A DNA stretch of 64,000 nucleotides from Mycobacterium sp. D16Q13 (GTDB taxonomy: Bacteria; Actinomycetota; Actinomycetes; Mycobacteriales; Mycobacteriaceae). The position numbers and the translations under genes are program-made. The DNA is taken from contig NZ_MAEW01000010.1 of assembly GCF_002013375.1 (NCBI RefSeq), forward strand, positions 62,001-126,000. The letters run 5' to 3'. Under the pieces are notes generated by a model that was given only the letters and a program-made list of their open reading frames with translations, ran no database searches and was not told the origin of the DNA. Below are positions 38,142 through 47,176 of the stretch, piece after piece (the first letter of the stretch is position 1; the number at the start of each line of letters is the position of its first letter).

Positions 38142-39334
38142 CAGAATGCGACGGATCCCGGCGGCAGCCCGAGTTCCACCCGTCCGAACAGCTCGTAGGC
38201 AGAATCGGTGTCGTAGACAACATGTGTGGACAGCGTGTTCACGTCACGCAGGTGACGCTGCAGTGGCGAGTCTTCGTACTGCGCGGAGGCACCGCACGCC
38301 TCGACGGCCTCGGCGATGGCCTGCTTGCAGACCTCGACAACGTAGGCGCAGTTGCGGCGCACCGCCACCCGATCCTCCGTCGTCAATCCCTCGCCGGAAC
38401 GCAGCTTGCCCTCCACATCGCGCACTGTCTGCAATAGCAGGGCCCGCGCCGACTCTGCCTGCGCGGCAACATGCCCCATGCGGCGGTGCGCGGTGGCGAG
38501 TTTGGACTGCTCCTGCATCGAGTAGCGCATCACCCGGGTCTTGATCTTCTCGGTGAACAACTCCACCGTGCCCAACGCCATGCCCACCGCGGGCGCGGCC
38601 GCGACATTGGAGAGGGCACAGAACAGCGGTATGCGGTAGATCGCGGCGCCATGGAGGTCGGCGGACGGTGACTGTCCGCGCGCGAGCGGGCCGAACTCCT
38701 GCACCCGATGCTCGGGGACGAACACGTCATTGACCGCGATATCCATGCTTCCGGTGCCCCGCAGGCCGGAGGTGAACCAGGTATCGATGACCTCGAGATC
38801 ATCTCGCGGAATCATGAAGGTGCGCAGATCCGGATATTTCGGCGCTTCCTCGTGCTGCACGACAGCGGCGACCGACGCCCACGATGAGTGCCAGACACCG
38901 CTGCCGAATTGCCAACGCCCACTTATCTTGTAGCCCCCCTCGATCGGTACGGCGACACCCGACGGCGACCAGCTGCCCGGAAACAGCAGGGGCGAGCCGG
39001 CGGGCACCGAGCCGAACATCTCGTCCTGCAGCTTCTCGGGGAACAATCCGGCGAGCCAGTTGTGAATTCCGTAGATACAGAATGTCCAGGCGGTCGATCC
39101 ACAGACCTTGCCCACCTCGATGACCGCGCTGACCAACGTTTCCAGGCTGGCCTCGTCACCTCCGTAACGCCGCGGCGCCATCAGGCTGAACAGACCCGAT
39201 TGCGACAGTTCGGCAATGGTCTCGTCGGGCATCCGGCGCAAGCGCTCCGCCTCGAGCGCCCGTGCGGCGATGTTGGGTGCCAGCTCGCGTGCCCGCTCCA
39301 CGGCATCGGTCCGCACTGCTGTCGAACTCGTCAT
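38141..39334 (-). CDS. HsaA-like flavin-dependent monooxygenase (acyl-CoA dehydrogenase fold)
   Basis: The 397 residues from ATG 39334 resemble group D flavin monooxygenases such as HsaA: R-R-M-P-D-E-T-I-A-E-L near 31, V-C-G-S-T-A-W-T near 80 with a G-I-H-N-W motif, G-L-R-G-T-G-S-M-D-I near 190 and a final D-T-D-S-A-Y-E-L-F-G-R-V-E-L-G-L-P-P-G. They hydroxylate aromatic or steroid-derived substrates with FADH2 from a reductase; no reductase gene is nearby. A TetR operator lies in the 90-bp gap to the divergent regulator, which probably controls this gene. Confidence 0.88.
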   Translation of the reverse strand: MTSSTAVRTDAVERARELAPNIAARALEAERLRRMPDETIAELSQSGLFSLMAPRRYGGDEASLETLVSAVIEVGKVCGSTAWTFCIYGIHNWLAGLFPEKLQDEMFGSVPAGSPLLFPGSWSPSGVAVPIEGGYKISGRWQFGSGVWHSSWASVAAVVQHEEAPKYPDLRTFMIPRDDLEVIDTWFTSGLRGTGSMDIAVNDVFVPEHRVQEFGPLARGQSPSADLHGAAIYRIPLFCALSNVAAAPAVGMALGTVELFTEKIKTRVMRYSMQEQSKLATAHRRMGHVAAQAESARALLLQTVRDVEGKLRSGEGLTTEDRVAVRRNCAYVVEVCKQAIAEAVEACGASAQYEDSPLQRHLRDVNTLSTHVVYDTDSAYELFGRVELGLPPGSVAF

Positions 39335-39388
39335 CAAAACCTCGCAACCTGCGTAATCATTAGGGGATGACACGCGATCGGACTGAAA

Positions 39389-39404
39389 CTGAATCTCGAT
39401 TCAG
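39389..39404. promoter_or_regulatory. Palindromic operator between the HsaA-like gene and tetR
   Basis: CTGAATC-TC-GATTCAG is a perfect 7+7 inverted repeat embedded in a longer AAAC...GTTT symmetry. It sits 21 bp upstream of the TetR start and 55 bp upstream of the oxygenase start, the normal place for a TetR-family operator controlling both directions. Confidence 0.75.
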
Positions 39405-39424
39405 GTTTAATGTAGCCTTGGCTG

Positions 39425-40096
39425 GTGGTGATGTCTAGCGATTCCGCGATCCAGCCCGTCCCCGTCGAACAGCCCTCGACGCAACGTGGCCGCAGCACGC
39501 GCCGCGCCCTGATGGATGCGGCGCGTGAGGTCATCTCCAGGGTCGGGTACGCCGAGACCCGCGTCATCGACATCACCACCCAGGCCGGGAAATCCGTCGG
39601 GGTCTTCTACAACTACTTCACCGACAAGGCTGAGCTCCTGCGCACCATGGTCGACGAGTTCCGGGACGAGGCGTACACCCGCGGCGACACCGTCGAGACG
39701 GGTGATCGCGCACCGTACGAGGTGATCCGGGACATCGTCACCGTGTACTGGACCACCTATCGCGACCACGCACCGGTGCTCTCCGGGGTATTCCAGGCGG
39801 CGCAGATTGATCCGACATTCGTTGAGTACTGGCGGGACCTGCGTGCCCCGGCCCGCACGATGATCGCCAAAAACATTCGGCGGCTACAGAAACACGAGTA
39901 CTGCCCGGGGATGGATCCCGATATCACCGCGTCGGCGATCGGGGCGATGATGGACTACTTCTGTTACGTCTGGCTGGTCGAGGGTGGCGAGACCGGGCGC
40001 AGCTCGATCACCGATGAGGAGGCCATCGATACGCTGGCCCGCATCTGGTTCAACGCGCTGTGGTGGAAATCCGAAGGCGCGCATGGTGCCACCTGA
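39425..40096 (+). CDS. TetR-family transcriptional regulator
   Basis: The 223-residue regulator has a TetR DNA-binding domain (about 20-70: R-R-A-L-M-D-A-A-R-E-V-I-S-R-V-G-Y, then T-T-Q-A-G-K-S-V-G-V-F-Y-N-Y-F-T-D-K). The ligand domain is helical and unremarkable. Start may be GTG 39425, GTG 39428 or ATG 39431; TAGCCT at 39413-39418 lies 6 nt before the first, matching a leaderless mRNA. It overlaps the kinase gene by 14 bp, so regulator, kinase and enolase-like protein form one operon. Confidence 0.88.
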   Translation: MVMSSDSAIQPVPVEQPSTQRGRSTRRALMDAAREVISRVGYAETRVIDITTQAGKSVGVFYNYFTDKAELLRTMVDEFRDEAYTRGDTVETGDRAPYEVIRDIVTVYWTTYRDHAPVLSGVFQAAQIDPTFVEYWRDLRAPARTMIAKNIRRLQKHEYCPGMDPDITASAIGAMMDYFCYVWLVEGGETGRSSITDEEAIDTLARIWFNALWWKSEGAHGAT

Positions 40097-41054
40097 CTGG
40101 GTGGTCGAACTTCTCTCCCGCGCAGAACTCGTGCCACTGGATGCGCAACCGGTGACCGGAGGGGTGTCCTCCGACGTGTGGCGCGTACGGCTGAGGTCGG
40201 GCGAATCGGTGGTGGCCAAGCGCGCCGTTGAACGGCTCCGTGTGCAGGCCCACTGGATAGCACCCCTGGAACGCAACACCTTTGAGGCCCGCTACCTCGT
40301 CCGTGCGTCACGGATCGTTCCGTCTTTCACACCTCGGGTTGTCACGTCCGCCGAGGATCTACACGCGTTCGCGATGACCGATCTGGGGCCAATCCCGTCC
40401 TGGCGGGAAGATCTGGCGGGCGGGCGCATCGACCCGGAGATCGGCGCGGTGCTCGGCGCACGCCTCGCCACCGTTCACGCCCAGACGGCCGGTGATGCCA
40501 CGGTGGCAAGCGAATTCGCAGCCGACAATCTCTTCGAGGCGTTACGGATAGAACCGTACCTGCGCTACACCGCAGAGCGCCTCCCACAACACTCGACGAT
40601 CCTGATGCGGCTGGCCGACGATCTCGCGGGCACGCACCTCGCGCTGGTTCACGGGGATGTGAGCCCGAAGAACGTCATCGTCACCGCGGACGGACCGGTG
40701 CTGACCGACGCCGAATGCGCCTGGTACGGCGACCCCGCGTTCGATCTGGCGTTCTGCCTTAATCACCTACTGCTCAAGCGAATATGGAAACCGCAGCACC
40801 GCGAACTGCTGCATGACACAAGCGTGCGACTCTTCGCCACGTACCTACAGGGGGTCTCCTGGGAGCCACCGGACGCGGTGGCCGCACGTACCGCACGCCT
40901 CCTGCCCGCTTTGGCTCTCGCCCGCGTCGACGGGCGTTCCCCTGTGGACTACCTATCTGCCGCCCAAAGGGATTCACTGCGCAACCGTGCGGGGCAGGCC
41001 CTCCATGAATCGGCCGCCGACCCGCTGGCCATCGCACAACAGTTAGAGGGATGA
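40083..41054 (+). CDS. Phosphotransferase (APH fold), substrate unknown
   Basis: The 323 residues have an APH/choline-kinase fold: G-V-S-S-D-V-W-R-V ATP loop with V-V-A-K, the catalytic L-V-H-G-D-V-S-P-K-N and the metal-binding T-D-A-E-C-A-W-Y-G-D-P-A-F-D. It phosphorylates a hydroxylated small molecule with ATP. Start ATG 40083 is inside the end of tetR and the gene runs into the enolase-like gene with a 4-bp overlap, so the kinase product is a plausible substrate of that enzyme. No resemblance to named drug-modifying enzymes can be claimed. Confidence 0.82.
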   Translation: MVPPDWVVELLSRAELVPLDAQPVTGGVSSDVWRVRLRSGESVVAKRAVERLRVQAHWIAPLERNTFEARYLVRASRIVPSFTPRVVTSAEDLHAFAMTDLGPIPSWREDLAGGRIDPEIGAVLGARLATVHAQTAGDATVASEFAADNLFEALRIEPYLRYTAERLPQHSTILMRLADDLAGTHLALVHGDVSPKNVIVTADGPVLTDAECAWYGDPAFDLAFCLNHLLLKRIWKPQHRELLHDTSVRLFATYLQGVSWEPPDAVAARTARLLPALALARVDGRSPVDYLSAAQRDSLRNRAGQALHESAADPLAIAQQLEG

Positions 41055-42328
41055 TGACCGGAACACAAATCAGTGAAGTGCACGCACGGCGGGTGTGGGA
41101 TTCACGGGGGCGGCCGACCCTCGAAGCGGAACTGCAGCTGGCCGACGGCAGCATCGGACGGGCGATCGCGCCCGCCGGAGCGTCCCGAGGCAGCGGTGAG
41201 GCCACCGATTTACGCGACGGCGGCCGGCCTTTCGCCGGCTACGACGTGACTTCGGCGGTCGGGGCCGCACGCGGCCTAGCAGAACATCTCGTGGGCGTCG
41301 ACGCCACCGATCAGAAGGCCGTCGACACGGCGCTCACAGCGGCAGACGGGTCGGACGCGTTCTCCCACATCGGCGGGAACACCGCGGTCGCCATGTCGAT
41401 GGCGGCCGCGCACGCCGCAGCCGCGTCCCATGGAATTCCGTTGTGGCGGTATCTGATCGGTGACCAAACCGCGGCGATGCCACTGCCGGAGATTCAAGTG
41501 ATCGGCGGGGGCGCCCATGCCGCGCGCCGCACCGATGTCCAGGATTTCATGGTGGTACCGGCGGCCGCCGATAGCATCGAACAGGGACTCAACTGGGTGG
41601 CGGAGATCCATCGCGCTTGTGGGGCATTGCTTTCCGAGCGAGGCCGACTCGCCGGGGTGGCCGATGAAGGCGGCTGGTGGCCGGTGGTGGACTCCAACGA
41701 GGATGCTTTGGAACTGCTGGTCGCCTCCATCGAGCGGGCCGGCCTGCAGCCGGGCACCCAGGTCACCATCGCGTTGGACATCGCATCGAGCGAGTTCGGT
41801 AGTGGTGGCCGCTACCGCCTCGGGCTCGACGGCACCGAACTCGACTCCGACGCCTGGTCGGAGGTTCTGATCGGCTGGATCGATAAGTATCCGATCGCTT
41901 CCATCGAGGATCCCCTGGCCGAGGACGATCCGGCCGCCCTGGCCCAGTTCACCCAAGCAGTGGGACACCGCGTCCTGGTCGTCGGTGACGATTTCACGGT
42001 GACCAACGCCGGGCGCGTGCTCCGAGCAACCGCGGCCGGAGCATGTAACGGCTTGCTGGTGAAGCCAAATCAGGCGGGAACACTCAGTGCCGCCAAGTCT
42101 GCGCACGACACCGCTCACGACTGCGGATGGGACACCATCGTCTCCGCGAGATCGGGTGAGAGCGAGGACGTCACCATCGCGCACCTAGCGGTCGGCTGGG
42201 GTGCCGAGCAACTCAAGGTTGGCTCCATCACCAGATCTGAACGCACCGCGAAGTGGAACGAGCTGCTCCGCATCGACGAACAGCTTGGCGGAGCACCGAT
42301 TCGGTTAGGACGATTGACCCTGGGTTAG
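41051..42328 (+). CDS. Divergent enolase paralogue lacking the catalytic histidine
   Basis: The 425-residue protein aligns by eye with enolase along its whole length: V-W-D-S-R-G-R-P-T near 15, metal ligands D243 (A-L-D-I-A-S-S-E-F), E286 (S-I-E-D-P-L-A-E-D) and D313/D314, Glu206 (D-E-G-G), Lys338 and Lys389. Yet the enolase S-H-R-S-G-E is S-A-R-S-G-E (Ala367) and Q-E-F-M is Q-D-F-M (Asp165); the phosphate loop S-G-A-S-T-G is A-G-A-S-R-G. Metal binding and the lysine base remain, so it likely acts on another carboxylate, perhaps the product of the neighbouring kinase. It is not the housekeeping enolase. Confidence 0.88.
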   Translation: MMTGTQISEVHARRVWDSRGRPTLEAELQLADGSIGRAIAPAGASRGSGEATDLRDGGRPFAGYDVTSAVGAARGLAEHLVGVDATDQKAVDTALTAADGSDAFSHIGGNTAVAMSMAAAHAAAASHGIPLWRYLIGDQTAAMPLPEIQVIGGGAHAARRTDVQDFMVVPAAADSIEQGLNWVAEIHRACGALLSERGRLAGVADEGGWWPVVDSNEDALELLVASIERAGLQPGTQVTIALDIASSEFGSGGRYRLGLDGTELDSDAWSEVLIGWIDKYPIASIEDPLAEDDPAALAQFTQAVGHRVLVVGDDFTVTNAGRVLRATAAGACNGLLVKPNQAGTLSAAKSAHDTAHDCGWDTIVSARSGESEDVTIAHLAVGWGAEQLKVGSITRSERTAKWNELLRIDEQLGGAPIRLGRLTLG

Positions 42329-42394
42329 TCGCGCTTGGTCGCCGAATCACGATCTCGGGTGCGCCTGGCCCGGAACCGGGCTAGCGTAGTAACT

Positions 42395-43765
42395 GTGCCT
42401 ATCTCATTAGGATCGGCGCACGCCGAGGGAGTGAACCGGCTGCTACGGAGTTACCGGGCCATTCCCGCGACGGCGACCGTCCGCTTGGCTAAGCCCACGT
42501 CAAATCTGTTCCGCGCAAGGGCAAAGCCGACTACACCGGGCCTGGATATCTCGGGCCTCACCGGTGTCATTGACGTGGACAGGGTCAACAGGACTGCCGA
42601 TGTGGCCGGCATGTGCACCTATGAGGACCTGGTCGCCGCGACACTCCCCCACGGTCTCTCACCGTTGGTGGTGCCACAGCTCAAGACCATCACGCTCGGC
42701 GGCGCGGTCACCGGACTCGGAATCGAATCCGCGTCCTTCCGTAACGGGCTTCCCCACGAGTCCGTTCTCGAGATGGACATCCTCACCGGCTCGGGCGAGA
42801 TCATCACCGCATCGCCAGACCAACATGTCGATCTGTACCGCGGTTTCCCCAATTCGTACGGCACCTTGGGCTACTCGGTGCGTCTGCGTATCGAACTAGA
42901 GCCCGTGACACCGTTCGTTGCCCTGCGGCACATCCGATTCCACAATCTCGATGAATTGGTCTCGGGGATGGAGTCGATCGTGGACTCGGCGTCCTTCCAG
43001 GGCGAACGCGTGGACTACCTGGACGGGGTGGTATTCACGGCCGACGAGTCGTACCTGATCCTGGGCACCCAGACGGATGCACCGGGCCCGGTGAGCGATT
43101 ACACAGGGCAACAGATCTACTACCGATCGATCCAGCACGCGAACGGAACCAGCAACGATCGCCTGACCATTCACGACTACCTATGGCGTTGGGACACCGA
43201 CTGGTTCTGGTGCTCCCGCGCGTTCGGTGCGCAGAATCCGCGCATCCGCAGGCTTTGGCCACGAAAATACCGGCGCAGCAGCGTCTATTGGAAGATGATC
43301 GGCCTCGACCAACGCTACGACATCGCCGACCGTATCGAGAGATTCAACGGACGCGTGGCCCGGGAACGTGTCGTACAGGACGTCGAGGTGCCGATCACCA
43401 ACACCGCGGAGTTCCTGCGGTGGTTCCTCGACGAGGTACCGATCGAGCCGGTGTGGCTGTGTCCGTTGCGGTTACGTGATAGCGAGGGATGGCCTCTGTA
43501 CCCGATACGATCGGGACAGACATACGTCAACATCGGATTTTGGTCTTCAGTGCCCGCGGGCTCCGAAGACGGAGCCGCCAATCGGCTCATCGAATGCAAG
43601 GTCAGCGAGCTTGGCGGACACAAGTCGCTGTACTCCGAATCCTTCTACCCCCGTGATGAGTTCGAAGCCTTATACGGCGGCGAGCACTATCGGACACTCA
43701 AGAAGACGTACGACCCCGATAACCGATTGCTGGATCTCTATGCGAAGGCGGTGCGGCGACAATGA
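42395..43765 (+). CDS. FAD-linked oxidase (TmsA/BfaA or DHCR24-like)
   Basis: GTG 42395 gives 456 residues of an FAD_binding_4 oxidoreductase: D-V-A-G-M-C-T-Y-E-D-L-V near 70, L-K-T-I-T-L-G-G-A-V-T-G-L-G-I-E-S (FAD contact) and G-T-L-G-Y-S-V-R-L near 155. M. tuberculosis Rv3719 is the counterpart. It is followed with a 4-bp overlap by a methyltransferase. In tuberculostearic acid synthesis a methyltransferase makes a 10-methylene fatty acid that an FAD oxidoreductase reduces; this pair has the same build. TAGCGT at 42382-42387 is 7 nt ahead (leaderless). Confidence 0.88.
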   Translation: MPISLGSAHAEGVNRLLRSYRAIPATATVRLAKPTSNLFRARAKPTTPGLDISGLTGVIDVDRVNRTADVAGMCTYEDLVAATLPHGLSPLVVPQLKTITLGGAVTGLGIESASFRNGLPHESVLEMDILTGSGEIITASPDQHVDLYRGFPNSYGTLGYSVRLRIELEPVTPFVALRHIRFHNLDELVSGMESIVDSASFQGERVDYLDGVVFTADESYLILGTQTDAPGPVSDYTGQQIYYRSIQHANGTSNDRLTIHDYLWRWDTDWFWCSRAFGAQNPRIRRLWPRKYRRSSVYWKMIGLDQRYDIADRIERFNGRVARERVVQDVEVPITNTAEFLRWFLDEVPIEPVWLCPLRLRDSEGWPLYPIRSGQTYVNIGFWSSVPAGSEDGAANRLIECKVSELGGHKSLYSESFYPRDEFEALYGGEHYRTLKKTYDPDNRLLDLYAKAVRRQ

Positions 43766-45072
43766 CGACTACTCAGGCCAAGAATGAGCGCGGCGAGAAC
43801 GGCAGGCTCTCGCTCGCCGAGATTCTGGAGATCATGGCGGCCGGGGACCTGCCGTTGCGCTTCAGCGCGTACGACGGCAGCAAGGCCGGTCCCGAGAATG
43901 CCGAACTGGGGCTCGACCTGTTGACACCGCGTGGGACAACATATCTGGCGACAGCTCCCGGCGATCTGGGGCTGGCACGGGCGTATGTCTCCGGCGATAT
44001 CGAAATGCAAGGGGTGCACCCGGGTGATCCCTACGAACTGCTGAAGGCCATGGCCGACAAGCTGGACTTCAAGCGTCCACCGGCACGGGTACTGGCCAAC
44101 ATCGTCAGGTCGATCGGTTTCGAGCATCTGCGCCCCATCGCGCCGCCGCCGCAAGAGGCCCTGCCCCGCTGGCGTCGGGTGGTCGAGGGGTTCCGGCACA
44201 GCAAGACACGAGATTCCGAGGCCATCCATCACCACTACGACGTGTCGAACGCGTTCTACGAGTGGGTCCTCGGCCCGTCCATGACCTATACATGCGCGTG
44301 CTATCCAAATGTCGACGCCACCCTAGAGGAGGCGCAGGACAATAAGTATCGGCTGGTGTTCGACAAACTGGCGCTCCGGCCAGGAGACCGGTTGCTCGAT
44401 GTGGGCTGCGGCTGGGGGTCGATGGTCAGGTATGCGGCGCGGCGCGGGGTGCACGCCATCGGTGTCACATTGTCGGCGGAGCAAGCCGCCTGGGCGCAGA
44501 AAGCCATTGCCGATCAAGGACTCTCGGATCTTGCCGAGGTTCGTCACGCGGACTATCGCGACACCACGGAGAGAGGGTTCGACGCGGTCTCCTCGATTGG
44601 ACTGACCGAACACATCGGCATCGCGAACTATCCCGCCTACTTCCGGTTTCTGCAGTCACGCCTGAAGACCGGTGGCCTGCTGCTCAACCACTGCATTACC
44701 CGGCCCGACAACCGAACCTCTGCCGTCGCAGGTTATTTCATCGACCGCTACGTCTTCCCCGACGGCGAGCTGACCGGGTCAGGCAAGATCATCACCGAGA
44801 TACAAAACGTTGGCCTGGAAGTGCTCCACGAGGAGAACCTGCGTCACCATTACTCGCTGACGCTCGCCGAGTGGTGCGCCAACCTCGTCGAACACTGGGA
44901 CGAGGCGGTCGCCGAGGTAGGTGAGGCCACCGCGAAGGTGTGGGGGCTGTACATGGCGGGTTCACGACTGGGCTTCGAGCGCAACGTCGTTCAACTGCAT
45001 CAGGTGCTGGCCACAAAGCTGGATGAACGCGGCGGATCCTCACTGCCGCTGCGCCCGTGGTGGCAGCCCTAA
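43762..45072 (+). CDS. Cyclopropane-fatty-acid-synthase-like methyltransferase
   Basis: The 436 residues contain an N-terminal Cfa extension (1-150, with D-L-G-L-A-R-A-Y-V-S-G-D-I-E) and a SAM domain with H-H-H-Y-D-V-S-N-A-F-Y-E-W-V-L-G, Y-T-C-A-C-Y-P, L-L-D-V-G-C-G-W-G-S (SAM loop) and E-H-I-G near 275. It methylates or cyclopropanates phospholipid acyl double bonds. Its partner gene is an FAD oxidase, as for TmsB/BfaB. Homologue of Rv3720 (from memory). It ends overlapping dnaX by 4 bp. Confidence 0.9.
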   Translation: MTTTQAKNERGENGRLSLAEILEIMAAGDLPLRFSAYDGSKAGPENAELGLDLLTPRGTTYLATAPGDLGLARAYVSGDIEMQGVHPGDPYELLKAMADKLDFKRPPARVLANIVRSIGFEHLRPIAPPPQEALPRWRRVVEGFRHSKTRDSEAIHHHYDVSNAFYEWVLGPSMTYTCACYPNVDATLEEAQDNKYRLVFDKLALRPGDRLLDVGCGWGSMVRYAARRGVHAIGVTLSAEQAAWAQKAIADQGLSDLAEVRHADYRDTTERGFDAVSSIGLTEHIGIANYPAYFRFLQSRLKTGGLLLNHCITRPDNRTSAVAGYFIDRYVFPDGELTGSGKIITEIQNVGLEVLHEENLRHHYSLTLAEWCANLVEHWDEAVAEVGEATAKVWGLYMAGSRLGFERNVVQLHQVLATKLDERGGSSLPLRPWWQP

Positions 45073-47081
45073 CTGGGATCGATCTTGCGAGCGCCCAGCT
45101 CGTTCTGAAGTAGTTCCAGCGCAACCTCTTCGGGGTCGCGTCGCGGGCCGGTCTCGCCCTGTCCGGCCTCCGCGAGCATCTGCTCCTCCTCGTCCTCAGG
45201 GGACGACGGTTCCGGCTCGGGCTCGGGAGCTGCCTCCGGCTCGGGCGTGGGGCGGCTGGGCCGGGTCACCACCCGCGGCGGGGACTTGCTGGCCTTCTGA
45301 GCGGGAGCCGGAGCGCCGGCTTCTCCACTGCCCACCTCGCAGCGGATCTCCCAGTCCACACCGAGCGCGTCCTTCAACGCGTCCCGGATGACCTCGGCAT
45401 TGCGCGACTCGGTGATGCGCTTGGCCAGCGGCGGCGAATCATGCGACAACACAAGGGTCTTACCCTCGATGGCGCGCACCGTGGCACCGGAGAGCATGAC
45501 CTCGGTGGTGCGGCTGCGATCCCTCACCTTGGACCGGATCTCGGCCCAGGCGTTGCGGACAGCAGTGGTGTCGAGGGCGCCGGGCTGGTGCGGCGCAGGT
45601 GCCGGAGCGGGCTCCGGTTCTGGCTCTGGTTCTGGTTCTGGCTCTGGTTCCGGCGCAGGAGCAGGCGGTACTGGCTCCGGGGTCGGCTCAGGCTCAGGCG
45701 CCGGGGTGGGAGGGGGTGGCGCTGGCTCCGGAGTGGGTTCCGGTTCCGGAGCGGGTTCCGGTTCCGGTGCAGGAACGGGTGCCGGTGGCGCGGGGGCTGG
45801 TGTCGGCGCGGGAGGCTCAGGCGCCGGAGCCGGTGGCGCGGGTGCTTCCGCAGCCGGTGCCGCGGGGGCCTGCGACCTACGGACAAAGCGCGGCGCCGCG
45901 CCTCCCCCATCGGCCTCGGGTACCGACATGTCCAGACGCTTCTCGATGCGTTCGACGCGCTGCAGTACAGCCGATTCCGCATCCGCGGCTGAAGGCAGCA
46001 GTAGCCGGGCACACACCACTTCCAGCAGCAGCCGGGGTGCCGTCGCGCCACGCATCTCCCCGAGCCCGGCGTGCAGCACCTCGGCGTAGCGGGTCAGTGT
46101 CGCGGGGCCGATGCGCTCGGCCTGTTCACGCATCCGCTCCAGCACATCCTGCGGCGCGTCAACCACACCGCGCTCCGCGGCATCCGGAACGGCTTGCAGG
46201 ACAATCAGATCCCGGAAGCGTTCCAGCAGATCTGTGCCGAATCGGCGCGGATCGTGTCCGGCATCCATCACGCCTTCGATGGCTCCGAAGACCGCGGCGC
46301 CGTCACCGGCGGCGAGGGCGTCGACCGCATCGTCGATCAGCGCGATATCGGTGACGCCCAGCAGCGCGAGTGCCCGCTGGTACGTGACGCGTTCCTCGTC
46401 CGCACCGGCAAGCAGTTGGTCAAGTACGGACAGGGTGTCACGGGGTGATCCGGCACCGGCACGGATCACCAGCGGATACACCGGATCGTCGACGGCGACG
46501 TTCTCCTGCGCGCAGATGTTCTCGACGAGTGTCCGCATCGTCTTCGGCGCCAGCAGGCGGAAGGGGTAGTGGTGAGTGCGCGACCGGATGGTGGGCAGCA
46601 CCTTCTCCGGCTCGGTGGTGGCGAAGACGAAGATCAGATGCTCGGGCGGCTCCTCGACGATCTTGAGTAGCGCGTTGAAACCCGCGGTGGTGACCATGTG
46701 CGCTTCGTCGATGATGAAGATGCGGTAGCGCGACTGCGCGGGTGCGTAGAAGGCTCTGTCGCGTAGTTCACGGGTATCGTCCACTCCACCATGGCTGGCG
46801 GCGTCGAGTTCGATGACATCGACGTTCCCCGAGCCGTTGGGCGCCAGCGCGACACATGAATCGCAGATTCCACACGGCGTCGAGGTGGGTCCCTGCGCAC
46901 AGTTCAGTGAGCGGGCCAGGATGCGCGCGGAGGACGTCTTACCGCAGCCACGAGGCCCCGAGAACAGATAAGCGTGGTTGATTCGGCCGGCGTCCAGCGC
47001 GGTGGTCAACGGTCCGGTGACGTGCTCCTGGCCGATAACTTCGGCGAAAGTCGCCGGGCGATACTTGCGGTACAGGGCCAC
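45069..47081 (-). CDS. dnaX: DNA polymerase III subunit tau/gamma
   Basis: GTG 47081 gives 670 residues. The clamp-loader AAA+ domain shows S-G-P-R-G-C-G-K-T (41-49), zinc cysteines C61, C70, C73, C76 and D-E-A-H (125-128), then T-T-E-P-E-K-V-L-P-T-I-R-S-R. Domain III and a long Pro/Glu/Ala linker follow (roughly 405-510), then tau domains IV-V. No frameshift-like A-run for a gamma product is evident. Located next to the AspC aminotransferase as in M. tuberculosis. A longer in-frame start at 47147 is not supported. TACCCT lies 8 nt upstream. Confidence 0.94.
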   Translation of the reverse strand: MALYRKYRPATFAEVIGQEHVTGPLTTALDAGRINHAYLFSGPRGCGKTSSARILARSLNCAQGPTSTPCGICDSCVALAPNGSGNVDVIELDAASHGGVDDTRELRDRAFYAPAQSRYRIFIIDEAHMVTTAGFNALLKIVEEPPEHLIFVFATTEPEKVLPTIRSRTHHYPFRLLAPKTMRTLVENICAQENVAVDDPVYPLVIRAGAGSPRDTLSVLDQLLAGADEERVTYQRALALLGVTDIALIDDAVDALAAGDGAAVFGAIEGVMDAGHDPRRFGTDLLERFRDLIVLQAVPDAAERGVVDAPQDVLERMREQAERIGPATLTRYAEVLHAGLGEMRGATAPRLLLEVVCARLLLPSAADAESAVLQRVERIEKRLDMSVPEADGGGAAPRFVRRSQAPAAPAAEAPAPPAPAPEPPAPTPAPAPPAPVPAPEPEPAPEPEPTPEPAPPPPTPAPEPEPTPEPVPPAPAPEPEPEPEPEPEPEPAPAPAPHQPGALDTTAVRNAWAEIRSKVRDRSRTTEVMLSGATVRAIEGKTLVLSHDSPPLAKRITESRNAEVIRDALKDALGVDWEIRCEVGSGEAGAPAPAQKASKSPPRVVTRPSRPTPEPEAAPEPEPEPSSPEDEEEQMLAEAGQGETGPRRDPEEVALELLQNELGARKIDPS
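45600..45860. repeat. Degenerate Pro-Glu/Pro-Ala coding repeat in dnaX
   Basis: The linker region is built of hexamer-type units (GGTTCT, GGCTCC, GGTGCC on the plus strand) encoding repeats of P-E-P-E and P-A-P-A. It explains the long open frames seen on the opposite strand, and is a likely site of length variation. Confidence 0.7.
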
Positions 47082-47176
47082 GGGGAGCAAGGGTACCGGC
47101 GAACGCAGACGGTCACATGCGGCCGCCTCCCACACTCCGGTCGCCAAGTTAGAAAAAAGTTTGCTACTGTCCGCTC

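Noticed and set aside
45388..46354. Long plus-strand frames with Gly-Ser or Arg/Pro repeats opposite dnaX
   Set aside because: They arise from the Pro-Glu hexamer repeats of the dnaX linker; low complexity and no initiation signals.
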